This document shows, in pieces, positions 8,101 to 15,378 of a stretch of DNA of 64,000 bases. The stretch covers positions 186,001 to 250,000 of the forward strand of contig CAVTOZ010000001.1 of assembly GCA_963736505.1 (NCBI GenBank), given 5' to 3'. The stretch comes from Solirubrobacter sp963736505. Lineage in GTDB: Bacteria > Actinomycetota > Thermoleophilia > Solirubrobacterales > Solirubrobacteraceae. The notes beneath the pieces were generated by a model that saw only the letters and a list, made by a program, of their open reading frames with translations, made no database searches and was not told the DNA's origin. Every line of letters starts with the position of its first letter. Position 1 is the first letter of the stretch. A program made the position numbers and the translations under genes.

Positions 8101-11100
8101 GCTCGCGTACGAGAAGCGCTACGGCAAGCCACTGAAGGCCGACCTCGAGAGCGAGATGGGCGACTACGAGCTCGGCCAGGCCGACGCCCTGCTCGCCGGC
8201 GACACGGCCAAGGCCGACGCGATGGCGCTCAAGGACGCGATGGCCGGCGCCGGCACCGACGAGAAGGGGATCAACGCGGTCTACGCCCGCATCCGCGACG
8301 AGGTCGAGGCCGAAGCCGCCTCGAAGGGCATGAAGACGGCCGAGGTCGAGGCGGAGATCAAGCGCCGCAACGACGAGGTCAAGCACACCTACGGCGCGAC
8401 GTTCGCGCAGGGCGACAACAGCGCCCTGGAGGCGGACTTCCACAGCGAGATGCAGGGCGGCGAGCTGAACCTCGCGCTCGGCAACATGAACGCCGACCGG
8501 ACCGCGATGGACGCGGCGGAGCTGGAGATCGAGCACCAGTCCGCGTGGACCAGCGACGACAAGGTCAACGAGGTCCTGAAGAACCAGTACCTGCGCGCCC
8601 ACCAGGAGATCATGCGCGACCTCGCCGTCGACTTCGACGCGCAATCGGCGCACATGAAGCCCGCCGAGCGGCGGGAGGCCTGGAAGCAGGTCCAGAAGCT
8701 CGGCGAGGAGCAGGCGAAGAAGCGCTCCCACGAGTACATGACCGGGCTGGAGGCCAAGTACAACGCCGACGCCCTCATCACCCCGCTCAGCCTCGACGGC
8801 CAGCCCACCACGGCCTTCGACCTGCTGATCACCAACGAGCTCTCCGGCTACTCGCGCGACGAGGCGCGTGAGCGGATCGCGGCCGGCGGCAAGCTGAGCG
8901 ACGCCAAGGAGCTCAAGTACGCGATCTTCGGTCCGGGCACCAACGAGCAGACCATCCGCGAGACGCTCAAGGGCAAGTCCAAGAAGGAGCTCGACGCGCT
9001 CGCGGACCAGTACCGGGCGCTCACCGGCAACGAGCTCCTCGACGACCTCAAGGGCGACCTCTCCGGCCGCGACGAGGCCGACATGACGCTCAAGCTCGAG
9101 ACGGGCGACTCGACGCCCGAGGAGCGGCTCGCCTACCTGAAGAAGCGCAAGGAGTGGGAGCTCGGCAAGGGGACGGGCGCGCTCGGCGACATCGGCGACG
9201 ACGAGGAGGCGAAGGTCCTCACCGCCACGACCGCCGAGGCCGAGGCGGCGGCCAAGGAGTACGAGCTGCTGAAGGGGCTCCCCGAGGACGATCCCAAGGT
9301 CGTCGCCGCGCGCGAGCGGCTGGAGCGCTGGCTCGGCTACGGCGACAAGGACATCGAGCGCCACCGCGAGGAGCTCGATTCGGTCACCGACACCGTCGCG
9401 ATGGTCGGCGCCATCACGGTCGGCGTGGCCGCGACCATCCTCAGCGCCGGCGCCCTGGGCCCCGCCGTGGCCGCGGTCGCGACGGCCCTCGGCACGACCT
9501 CGGTGGCCGTCACGGCGGGCGTCGGCGCGATCGCGGCGGCGGCCACCAGCATGCTGCTCAAGCAGGGGATGAAGGGCGAGGCGTACGGCGGCGAGGACAT
9601 CGCGATCGACCTCGTCCAGAGCACCGCCGACGCGATCGTCGCCGTGGCCACCGCCGGGGCGGGCGAGGCGGCGCTCAAGGCGCTCAGCCGCGCGCCGGCG
9701 TTCGCCGCGCTCGAGCGTGCCGCCAAGGGCGGCGTGATGTCCAGGCTGGCGATCGCGGGCGCGTCGGCCGGCTACGAGGGTCTGATCCAGGGCGTGCCCT
9801 CGGGGATGATGGCCGCGATCCTCGACGAGAACACCTGGAGGAGCGGCAACCCGCTCGGCACGATCCTCAACTCGGGCCGCAAGGCGGCCGTGCAGTCCGC
9901 GGGCATGGCCGTCGGCATGTCGCTCGGCCACAGCGCCCTCAAGGGGCGCGGTGAGCACGCTCCGCACATCGAGGAGTCTCCGCCCGGCGGCTTCGAGCCC
10001 GAGACGGCGCCGCCCCCGCCCGAGCCGGAGTGGTCGCCCAAGGAGCCGCCCGAGGAGATCGACGTCGAGTCGCTGCCCGACCCCGAGGGCCCCGAGATCA
10101 AGGAATCCCCGCCCGGCGGCTTCGAGCCCGAAGGCCCCGAGCCCGCGCCCGAGCCCGAGTGGTCGCCCAAGGAGCCGCCCGAGGAGATCGACGTCGAGTC
10201 GCTGCCCGACCCCGAGGGCCCCGAGATCGAGGAATCCCCGCCCGGCGGCTTCGAGCCCGAAGGCCCCGAGCCCGCGCCCGAGCCCGAGTGGTCGCCCAAG
10301 GAGCCGCCCGAGGAGATCGCGATCCCGGCCGCCGACGAGGTGCCGTCGCGCAAGGTGGGCGACGCGTTCGACGAGCAGCCGACCGGCGTGTTCGAGGACG
10401 GGCCGACGGGCGAGTTCGACGCGTCGCGCACGCGCCCGTGGGACGTCCCGCAGGAGAAGCTCCCGCTTTCGGACCTCTGGCCGGGCACGATCATCGATCG
10501 CAATCCGCCGCTCACGCGCGCGGAGGCGGAGCGGATCTACGAGAACGCGATCGCCGACACCGAGGGCAAGCACGAGGCGATGGTGCTGGAGAACGTCCGT
10601 ACGGGCGAGCGCATCGTCGTACAGGGCGACGCGTACGGCGTGATGCCGTCGATGGGCGCGCTGGTCGAGCTGTTCAAGCAGGCCGGCAAGCGCGGGCTGT
10701 GGCGCCCCGTCCGGCACTTCCACCCCGTCGAGGGCGGCAAGGTCACGCTGCCCGTCGACCGGTACCCGAGCGGCAAGGGCGGCGACATGTCGGGCGCCCG
10801 CGACATCGCGCTCAAGATGCGCCAGATGCAGGTCGAGATCCTCGACATCGTCACCGAGAACGGCCGCGAGAAGCTCTACTTCGGCTACGACCCGGGCGCC
10901 GAGAAGCCGTTCTTCGTCGGGCTCCCCACGCCCGGCGGCGTGGCGGAGTACCACTACTTCGAGACGCTCGAGGCCTACCACGAGTTCGTCCAGGAGCGCA
11001 CCGGCGAGCCGCTCCCCGTGCTCGACGACAGCGGCCCGGCGTCGCGCAAGGCGTCCTCCCCGCAGGACTTCGACGACGCGAAGACCGGCGAGTGGGAGCG

Positions 11101-12094
11101 CCCGGAGCAGCCCGACGCCCACGCCCATCTCGACGAGGTGCTCAAGTCGCTCGAGGAGGCCCCGGCGGGCGAGCTCGACCGCGTGCTGGAGTCCTTGGAG
11201 CTCGACGAGCTCAACCGCGCCGAGCTCGACCGCGTGCTCGAGCTGATCGGCCAGCCGCGCCTGGAGATCAGCGAGCTGACGCCCGCCGAGGCCTCGCGCG
11301 TGTTCGACGCCATGTCGCGCCTCACGTTCACCGACGCCGCCGGCGCCGAGGTCCCGGTGCCGTTCCACTACCCGGTCGACGGGTGCTGGGGCCGCGCCCA
11401 CATGATGGGCCAGGCGATGGCGGCGGCCGGGGTCGCCTCCGAGCGCATCTTCGCCACCTCGACGGTTCAGGGCAGCCCGCTCGAGGTCCGCTCGCCGTTC
11501 TCAGCCGACCAGGCCGGCGCCGCCCCGCCGGCGACGCGCTGGTTCTACCACGTGGCCCCGCTCGTGAAGGTGCGCACGCCGGAGGGCATCCACTACTGGG
11601 TGATCGATCCCTCCACGCAGCGGACCGCGGTGCCCGTCGACACCTGGCTGGCGACCATGGGCGTGCAGCCGGGGAGCTTCCGCCAGCTCACGCACGCGCA
11701 GCTGATGGAGCACCTCAAGGCCGGAGCGGCGAGCGGCGGCCCGCTCTACGAGGGCTTCCCGACCAACGAGCGGCTCGTGTGGACGACCGATCGCAACACG
11801 GTCTACCCGACCGACGGTCCGGCCGGCGACCCGCTGCGCGCCAACGAGCAGGTCGCCGAGCAGCACCCGCGCTTGAGCTCCTACGCGGTCGGTGCCGCCG
11901 TGCACGAGACCGCCGCCGCCGTGCGCGCGGAGCTCGCCCGCCCCGACGCGACGGCCGCGTCCGTGATCGCGGCCGTCCGCAGCGGCGGGCCGACCTCGCG
12001 CTGGCTGTGGCAGATGTTCCCCTGGCTGTACAACCAGACGATCACCCGCTTCCCGGCCGACAAGGCCGCCATCGACGCGGCCATCGGCCCCTGA
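5141..12094 (+). CDS. giant annexin-repeat protein with C-terminal protein-glutaminase-like domain (putative translocated effector/toxin)
   Basis: A 2317-residue multidomain protein, by far the largest here. Order: an LQRTAGNAAV motif at about 43-53, recurrent near the N-terminus of actinobacterial contractile-injection-system (eCIS) cargo proteins (family knowledge); Pro/Ala repeats 121-253; Ala/Gln-rich coiled-coil helices about 525-760; annexin-type repeats at 881-944, 953-1018, 1027-1113 and 1254-1317; a glycine/alanine-rich hydrophobic stretch 1419-1473; three 43-residue acidic-proline repeats 1611-1726; an HFHP-containing domain about 1770-1950; and a C-terminal domain with Cys2082 (DGCWGRAH), His2137 (WFYHVAP) and Asp2156 (VIDPS) like bacterial protein-glutaminases, which deamidate glutamine side chains. 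There is no signal peptide, fitting a non-Sec route. The GTG start is the only ATG/GTG after the upstream in-frame stop but lacks a good Shine-Dalgarno. No eCIS, T6SS or T7SS gene is nearby. Confidence 0.85.
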   Translation: MSPGPEAPTRSPEPAAPVQAPERAVTSAPVSLVGALNPARVVALQRTAGNAAVSALISGRGSLFSGSATITAQAEPDAELDIALTTRLADTARTREDTAGTPPSEPPPPAEPPSPPTEAPSPDAITSADAKTSPDAPATSPDATTAADGTASPDAITGAAPKTPVATASPDAISGATPKTPAPTTSPDGKTAPDGTAPPDAISGATPKTAATAPPDGKTSPNGTTSPDAISGAAPKTAAAASPDAISGAAPKTAAAAPKAHAPAGGHGAPHRAGGHGGSKAHAPAEAAPAASGVAPELDVWRAEADAATKSIPGAEMPEVAASPAALAGHAETVEQERVAERPDFAGEAKGKLPAPPKGPPPAEQLDTKEADAALASVDAAGKAKLSTQAFPPMEAMPGGLVPPRPPAVPAQAAEQAEATAVPGGPTKPDPKAHEVAGRIAAVAPVAATLGPAAPVMLSDPGAASLDALPPAQATQIGDVAARVLADAPAQARGILTAATATLDPAGRVPEFSALAQPLLGPEQDGLTAELQQVAAAAGVTAEQLQAKVATQQAEAAKAHALAEQQLDEHAAAAKDAVTQRGDQELQQIGGASAAVKEEVDRRQEAAKGSTDPSVINARRDAYLEKVASASASASARLRAAKERRAADLQRIAGEQKSAYRLQAQQQAASAGEGKDATAGKIAARPILDWAGKQALEVEGHVAHLMRETTEEVERYELAIKTATDAARERIRDWAAQKLGHERSWWERLMDMVTDYVAKAKADNTAWEAQRGAETRDKVKSDFMMLARLRDDMAAGNRDAVLAEMSRMSKQERAVAEAFIKSGGRDSVGAVATGLVERIKAHRVPELGKQLEETAIAKLEWEPLNHLGANQTPGFDAGIQAREVRGAVEGWGTNEKRLFAALTGRTPLQIAAMRKAYTKIYERNMDDDIDDDVSGSEQDRADALRSGDPTAGAVATLRDAMDGAGTDEALIFQTLRGKSPAEREAITLAYEKRYGKPLKADLESEMGDYELGQADALLAGDTAKADAMALKDAMAGAGTDEKGINAVYARIRDEVEAEAASKGMKTAEVEAEIKRRNDEVKHTYGATFAQGDNSALEADFHSEMQGGELNLALGNMNADRTAMDAAELEIEHQSAWTSDDKVNEVLKNQYLRAHQEIMRDLAVDFDAQSAHMKPAERREAWKQVQKLGEEQAKKRSHEYMTGLEAKYNADALITPLSLDGQPTTAFDLLITNELSGYSRDEARERIAAGGKLSDAKELKYAIFGPGTNEQTIRETLKGKSKKELDALADQYRALTGNELLDDLKGDLSGRDEADMTLKLETGDSTPEERLAYLKKRKEWELGKGTGALGDIGDDEEAKVLTATTAEAEAAAKEYELLKGLPEDDPKVVAARERLERWLGYGDKDIERHREELDSVTDTVAMVGAITVGVAATILSAGALGPAVAAVATALGTTSVAVTAGVGAIAAAATSMLLKQGMKGEAYGGEDIAIDLVQSTADAIVAVATAGAGEAALKALSRAPAFAALERAAKGGVMSRLAIAGASAGYEGLIQGVPSGMMAAILDENTWRSGNPLGTILNSGRKAAVQSAGMAVGMSLGHSALKGRGEHAPHIEESPPGGFEPETAPPPPEPEWSPKEPPEEIDVESLPDPEGPEIKESPPGGFEPEGPEPAPEPEWSPKEPPEEIDVESLPDPEGPEIEESPPGGFEPEGPEPAPEPEWSPKEPPEEIAIPAADEVPSRKVGDAFDEQPTGVFEDGPTGEFDASRTRPWDVPQEKLPLSDLWPGTIIDRNPPLTRAEAERIYENAIADTEGKHEAMVLENVRTGERIVVQGDAYGVMPSMGALVELFKQAGKRGLWRPVRHFHPVEGGKVTLPVDRYPSGKGGDMSGARDIALKMRQMQVEILDIVTENGREKLYFGYDPGAEKPFFVGLPTPGGVAEYHYFETLEAYHEFVQERTGEPLPVLDDSGPASRKASSPQDFDDAKTGEWERPEQPDAHAHLDEVLKSLEEAPAGELDRVLESLELDELNRAELDRVLELIGQPRLEISELTPAEASRVFDAMSRLTFTDAAGAEVPVPFHYPVDGCWGRAHMMGQAMAAAGVASERIFATSTVQGSPLEVRSPFSADQAGAAPPATRWFYHVAPLVKVRTPEGIHYWVIDPSTQRTAVPVDTWLATMGVQPGSFRQLTHAQLMEHLKAGAASGGPLYEGFPTNERLVWTTDRNTVYPTDGPAGDPLRANEQVAEQHPRLSSYAVGAAVHETAAAVRAELARPDATAASVIAAVRSGGPTSRWLWQMFPWLYNQTITRFPADKAAIDAAIGP
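5501..5899 (+). repeat. SPDAI(S/T)GA(A/T)PKT low-complexity repeats in the giant protein
   Basis: Residues 121-253 of the giant protein hold five clear copies and one degenerate copy of a 12-residue unit reading S/P-PDAI-S/T-GA-A/T-PKT, separated by SPDGKT/APDGT spacers. The DNA is correspondingly repetitive. It is probably a flexible linker between the N-terminal targeting motif and the helical body. Confidence 0.85.
7781..9091 (+). other. four annexin-type repeats inside the giant protein
   Basis: Repeats lie at 7781-7972, 7997-8194, 8219-8479 and 8900-9091. Copies 2 and 3 have the canonical G-A-GTDE type II calcium loop followed by five-helix spacing and an RYGKPL...L..EM.GDYE ending, as in eukaryotic annexins; copies 1 (GWGTNE) and 4 (GPGTNE) are close variants. 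Copy 3 is expanded by an inserted helix. Annexins bind acidic membrane lipids through calcium; whether these do is inference. Confidence 0.8.
9971..10318 (+). repeat. tandem 129-bp repeat (43 residues, 2.7 copies)
   Basis: Units at 9971-10099, 10100-10228 and a truncated 10229-10318 encode an ESPPGGFEPE...EPEWSPKEPPEEIDVESLPDPEGPEI pattern. Units 2 and 3 are nearly identical at the DNA level, unit 1 more diverged, so the last duplication is recent. The acidic, proline-rich unit probably separates the translocation part from the C-terminal catalytic part. Confidence 0.9.
11282..11674 (+). other. protein-glutaminase-like catalytic domain (C-terminal part of giant protein)
   Basis: Within codons about 2048-2178: Cys2082 at 11384-11386 in a CWGRAHMM helix, His2137 at 11549-11551 in WFYHVAPLV, and Asp2156 at 11606-11608 in YWVIDPS. 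This order and these flanks match the Cys-His-Asp triad of secreted protein-glutaminases, whose equivalents are CxxRAH, HVAP and VIDPS. The expected reaction is deamidation of protein glutamine to glutamate. About 150 residues of extra helical sequence follow to the stop. Confidence 0.78.
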
Positions 12095-12109
12095 TAGCAA
12101 GGACCTCGA

Positions 12110-12331
12110 ATGCTCCCTGACCTCGAGCTCACCGGCCCGATCGGCTACCTCGGCACCGGCGCCGGGACGATCGAGGTCCTGCTCGCCCACTCGCCGTCGT
12201 ACTACCAGCTGCACGTGGACCGCGAGGACTTCGACGCGCAGCTCGCGACGCTCGTCGACGCCTGGCGGCGCGAGCGCCCCGTGCGCGCGACGATCCGAGG
12301 GACGACGATCGTCAGCGTCGAGCCGGCATGA
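12110..12331 (+). CDS. small protein of unknown function downstream of the giant effector
   Basis: A 73-residue protein starting at ATG 12110 with AAGGA at about 12099-12103, 15 bp after the giant gene's stop. It reads as an alpha/beta fold, with an HVDREDFDAQLATLVDAW helix and a final strand TIVSVEPA. No family recognised. Small size and position immediately downstream of a probable toxin make it a candidate immunity protein or chaperone, but this is position-only inference. Its last 20 bp overlap the convergent gene at 12312. Confidence 0.65.
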   Translation: MLPDLELTGPIGYLGTGAGTIEVLLAHSPSYYQLHVDREDFDAQLATLVDAWRRERPVRATIRGTTIVSVEPA

Positions 12332-12887
12332 GCGGCGACTCGGGTCGCGAGGCGAGGTCGCCCGCGAGCCGCTCGAGCATCAGCGCGGTGTCCGCGATCG
12401 GCACGCCGGTGAGGTGCGTGTCACGGCCCTCGAAGTCGGTCACGATCGCCCGCACCGCGACGTCGTAGGCCACGGCGTCGTGCGCGGCGATCGCCTCGAT
12501 CGCCGCGGCCGCGCGCACGAACGCCTCCGATCCCGCGCGCATGCCGGCCGCCGCCGCCGCCGCCCCCGCCAGGTCGCCCTCCACGAGCGACGCGATCGCG
12601 ACCGCGTACCGGGCCGGCGGCGAGTGCGCGTCGTCGGGCACCGCGACGCGCGCGTACGCCGCGGCATCGGCCGCGTCGCCCGCGATCACGGCCGCCTTGA
12701 GCATCCCGATCAGGCGTCCGTAGCTCTCCGGCGGCGCGACCTCCCATGAGCGCCGGTAGAGCTCCGCCGCGGCCAGCAGCTCCGCGCGGCCGTCCTCCCC
12801 GGCCAGCAGCGCCTGCTGGCCGCGCGCCTCGATCGCGATCGCCTCGCGCATGAGGTCGAGGTGGGCGCCCTCGGGGAGGAGCGGCAT
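12312..12887 (-). CDS. alanine-rich helical (TPR-like) hypothetical protein
   Basis: A 191-residue, very alanine-rich, wholly helical protein with a pattern of paired helices (LLAAAELYRRSWEVAPPESYGRLIGMLKAAVIAG) suggestive of tetratricopeptide repeats. No catalytic motif or signal peptide. It is 10 bp downstream of the monooxygenase-fold gene on the same strand and probably co-transcribed. The 3' end overlaps the convergent 73-residue gene. Function unknown. Confidence 0.7.
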   Translation of the reverse strand: MPLLPEGAHLDLMREAIAIEARGQQALLAGEDGRAELLAAAELYRRSWEVAPPESYGRLIGMLKAAVIAGDAADAAAYARVAVPDDAHSPPARYAVAIASLVEGDLAGAAAAAAGMRAGSEAFVRAAAAIEAIAAHDAVAYDVAVRAIVTDFEGRDTHLTGVPIADTALMLERLAGDLASRPESPLMPARR

Positions 12888-12897
12888 CTGTGCGCGC

Positions 12898-13197
12898 CTA
12901 CGGCAGCCTCGACGCGAGGATGTCGAAGTTCTCGATCGAGGGCGGGCTCGCGAGCAGCTCGTCGGCGCCGGCCATCAGCGCCTCCGCGACCTTGCCGTTG
13001 AGATGGGCCTGACGGCCGTCCTCGTCCGGGAACGAGTCGATGATCCCGAACGTCGACGGCCCGAGCCTGATCGCGAACCACTGCAGCGTCGCGGGCTCGT
13101 CGTTGACGAGCGGCAGCGCTCCCTTCAGGAACGCCTCGACGTCGTCCTCGCGACCCGGCTTCGCCTCCAGCCGCACCAGCAGTCCAACCGTGACCAT
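12898..13197 (-). CDS. antibiotic-biosynthesis-monooxygenase (ABM) domain protein
   Basis: A 99-residue single-domain ferredoxin-like protein: VTVGLLVRLEAKPGREDDVEAFL opens the domain, with a QWFAIRLG strand and a DSFPDEDGRQAHL motif. These are typical of YgiN-like quinol monooxygenases and related stress proteins. Start at ATG (13197) is supported by an AAGGAG Shine-Dalgarno just upstream; longer upstream readings lack it. Divergent from the murein endopeptidase gene with 28 bp between the starts. Confidence 0.85.
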   Translation of the reverse strand: MVTVGLLVRLEAKPGREDDVEAFLKGALPLVNDEPATLQWFAIRLGPSTFGIIDSFPDEDGRQAHLNGKVAEALMAGADELLASPPSIENFDILASRLP

Positions 13198-13225
13198 GTC
13201 CGTCTCCTTTCCGGTCCACGACACA

Positions 13226-13861
13226 ATGTGGCAGGTGCGCATCGCCGTGCTCGCGCTCGTCCTCGCCATCGCCGCGCCCGCCGCGGCGCGGCCGCTGCAG
13301 GACCCGCCGCTTCCGCCCGTGCCGGCGCCGGAGCCGTCGCGCGCGCTGGGCAAGCCGTACGCGCACGGGCGGCTCGTCAACGGCGTCCAGCTGGCCGACT
13401 TCGGCGAGGACCACTTCACGTGGGACCCGGTCTACAACGTGGCGCCGGACCGCCCGGAGCGCCGCTGGGGCACCGACCGCCTCGTCGCGCTGCTGACGAG
13501 CGTGTTCCACGCGTACCGCAACGCGCACCCCAGCGTCCAGCGGGTCGGCGTCATGGATCTGTCACGCGAGCACGGCGGGGTGTTTGGCAAGCAGTACGGC
13601 GGGCTCGGCCACGCGTCGCACCAGAACGGGCTCGACGCCGACGTGCTCTACCCGCGCACGGACGGGCTCGAGCGGCGCGCCTACAAGGTCTCGCTCGTCG
13701 ACCAGGCCCTCGCTCAGGACCTGGTCGACCGCTTCGTCGCCGCCGGCGCCTACCGGATCTTCGTCGGCCCGAACCTGCACCTGCACGGCCCGCGCGGGAC
13801 CGTGATCCCGCTGGTCCATCACGACGACCACATGCACGTGCGCATTCACAACCTGCCCTGA
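13226..13861 (+). CDS. penicillin-insensitive murein endopeptidase (MepA/peptidase M74-like)
   Basis: A 211-residue secreted protein: hydrophobic signal segment at 4-22 ending AAPAAA, then the M74 zinc signatures GHASHQNGLDADVLY and HHDDHMHVRI. MepA enzymes cut D-Ala-mDAP crosslinks of peptidoglycan outside the membrane. Start ATG at 13226 gives a compact signal peptide; an ORF extending upstream to 13040 would overlap the divergent ABM gene and is rejected. Monocistronic. Confidence 0.88.
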   Translation: MWQVRIAVLALVLAIAAPAAARPLQDPPLPPVPAPEPSRALGKPYAHGRLVNGVQLADFGEDHFTWDPVYNVAPDRPERRWGTDRLVALLTSVFHAYRNAHPSVQRVGVMDLSREHGGVFGKQYGGLGHASHQNGLDADVLYPRTDGLERRAYKVSLVDQALAQDLVDRFVAAGAYRIFVGPNLHLHGPRGTVIPLVHHDDHMHVRIHNLP

Positions 13862-13904
13862 CGGACAATAATCTCCCGCTCACAGTAGTCCGGAAGGGGG
13901 TTCC

Positions 13905-14864
13905 ATGAGGGGAAAGACCGCGCTCAGCGGGATTGCGGCCGCTGCTCTGGTCGTCGGCGCCTACTCGGTCGGTGTCAGCCGGAACACAGAGCGGGCGACC
14001 GCCGCCCAGGCGCCGGCGGTCGACCTGTGGCAGGTCTATTCGCAGCAGCTCAAGCGGGCGCGCTACGTCGACCTGACGCACACGATCACGCCGAACATGC
14101 CGGTCTGGAAGGGCTTCGGCCCGGCCAAGTTCGAGCCGACGATCAACCCGGACACGGGCAAGCCGTACACGTACGCCGCGGACGGCTTCGAGGCGACCAA
14201 GTACACGATCGCCACCGACCAGTTCGGCACGCAGCTGGACCCGCCGGCGCACTGGGCGCCGGAGTACCCGGGCATCGACGAGCTGCCGCCCACGTTCGCG
14301 GTCCGGCCGCTCGTGGTGATCTCGATCGTGCCGCAGGTCAAGAAGGACCCGAAGTACGCGCTCCAGGTCTCCGACATCCAGGCGTGGGAGAAGAAGAACG
14401 GCACGATCCCCGAGGGGTCGGTCGTGATGGTGCGCAGCGACTGGTCGAAGAAGTGGACCGACGACCCGGTCAAGGCCAAGGCGCTCGCCGCCGACCCGGT
14501 CTTCCCGGGCGTCTCGCTGGACGCGATCAAGTTCCTCCAGCTCAAGCGCCACATCCTGTTCCACGGCCATGAGCCGCTGGACACGGACTCGACCCCGACG
14601 CTCGAGGGCGAGAGCTGGCTGATGCACCACGGCTACACGCAGGCCGAGGGCGTCGCGAACCTCGACCAGGTGCCGGAGACCGGCTGCCTGCTCGACATCG
14701 GCTACCCGAAGTTCAAGGGCGGCCTGGGCGGCTACGCCCGCTACATCGCGATCTGCCCGCCCAGCGCGCCGCACGGAGTGAAGATCTCGGGCTCCGACGC
14801 GCCGCTGGCGAAGCGGAGCAAGGACCTGCACTGGGACACGGCAAAGGGGTACCGCGTCCGCTGA
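13905..14864 (+). CDS. cyclase-family protein (kynurenine-formamidase-like), secreted
   Basis: A 319-residue protein with an N-terminal signal-like segment (residues 1-34, GIAAAALVVGAYSVGVS) and a cyclase/PF04199 domain: LTHTITPNMPVW, then FGTQLDPPAHW corresponding to the metal-binding HxGTHxDxPxH motif, though the first two His positions read Q/F here. A GGAAGGGGG ribosome-binding region precedes the ATG. Members hydrolyse cyclic or formyl amides using divalent metals. With altered ligands and likely export, the actual substrate is uncertain. Confidence 0.8.
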   Translation: MRGKTALSGIAAAALVVGAYSVGVSRNTERATAAQAPAVDLWQVYSQQLKRARYVDLTHTITPNMPVWKGFGPAKFEPTINPDTGKPYTYAADGFEATKYTIATDQFGTQLDPPAHWAPEYPGIDELPPTFAVRPLVVISIVPQVKKDPKYALQVSDIQAWEKKNGTIPEGSVVMVRSDWSKKWTDDPVKAKALAADPVFPGVSLDAIKFLQLKRHILFHGHEPLDTDSTPTLEGESWLMHHGYTQAEGVANLDQVPETGCLLDIGYPKFKGGLGGYARYIAICPPSAPHGVKISGSDAPLAKRSKDLHWDTAKGYRVR

Positions 14865-14883
14865 TCTCCTAGGCTGCGAAGGC

Positions 14884-15378
14884 GTGGATGTCATCGACGA
14901 GCTCGTCGCCAACAACCGCGCCTTCGCGGCCGGTCTCCCTCAGAACCATCTCGACGTCCGGCCGAGCCGGCGGCTGGCGATCGTCACCTGCATGGACTCG
15001 CGCCTGGACGTCTTCGCCGCGCTCGGGCTCAAGGACGGCGAGGCGCACGTGCTGCGCAACGCCGGCGGCGTCATCACCGATGACGTGATCCGCTCGCTGG
15101 CGATCTCCCAGCGGCGGCTCGGCACGCGCGCGGTGATGCTGATCCATCACACCGACTGCGGCATGATGACGCTCACCGACGACGGCTTCCGCGCCGAGTT
15201 GCAGGCGGCGACCGGCGTCGCGCCCGCCTTCGCGATCGAGTCCTTCAGCGACATCGACGCCGACGTCAGCCAGTCGATCCTGCGCGTGCGCCGGTCACCG
15301 TTCCTGCTGCACACCGACCTCGTGCGCGGCTTCGTCTTCGACGTCGACGCGCACGCGCTGCGCGAGATCGACGCCTAG
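14884..15378 (+). CDS. beta-class carbonic anhydrase
   Basis: A 164-residue beta-carbonic anhydrase: zinc ligands Cys36 (TCMDSRLD, with the Asp38-Arg40 dyad), His89 and Cys92 (HHTDCGM), and the RNAGG loop at 58-62. It interconverts CO2 and bicarbonate in the cytoplasm. The length fits the short actinobacterial type. Starts with GTG 19 bp after the cyclase gene; its stop overlaps the convergent acyl-CoA dehydrogenase stop by 4 bp. Confidence 0.92.
   Translation: MDVIDELVANNRAFAAGLPQNHLDVRPSRRLAIVTCMDSRLDVFAALGLKDGEAHVLRNAGGVITDDVIRSLAISQRRLGTRAVMLIHHTDCGMMTLTDDGFRAELQAATGVAPAFAIESFSDIDADVSQSILRVRRSPFLLHTDLVRGFVFDVDAHALREIDA

Noticed and set aside
9971..10318. Regularly spaced repeats considered as a CRISPR array
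   Set aside because: Period is 129 bp, contiguous without spacers, and in frame inside a protein gene.
10712..10786. Firm JAMM protease annotation in the giant protein
   Set aside because: The His-x-His to Ser/Asp spacing does not fit the JAMM consensus, so it is reported only as a resemblance.
5051..11401. A 2116-codon open frame antisense to the giant gene
   Set aside because: It is Arg/Gly/Leu low-complexity typical of the mirror frame of GC-rich coding DNA; the plus frame has recognisable annexin and glutaminase motifs.
13040..13225. N-terminal extension of the murein endopeptidase
   Set aside because: It would overlap the divergent ABM gene and precede a normal signal peptide with unconserved sequence.
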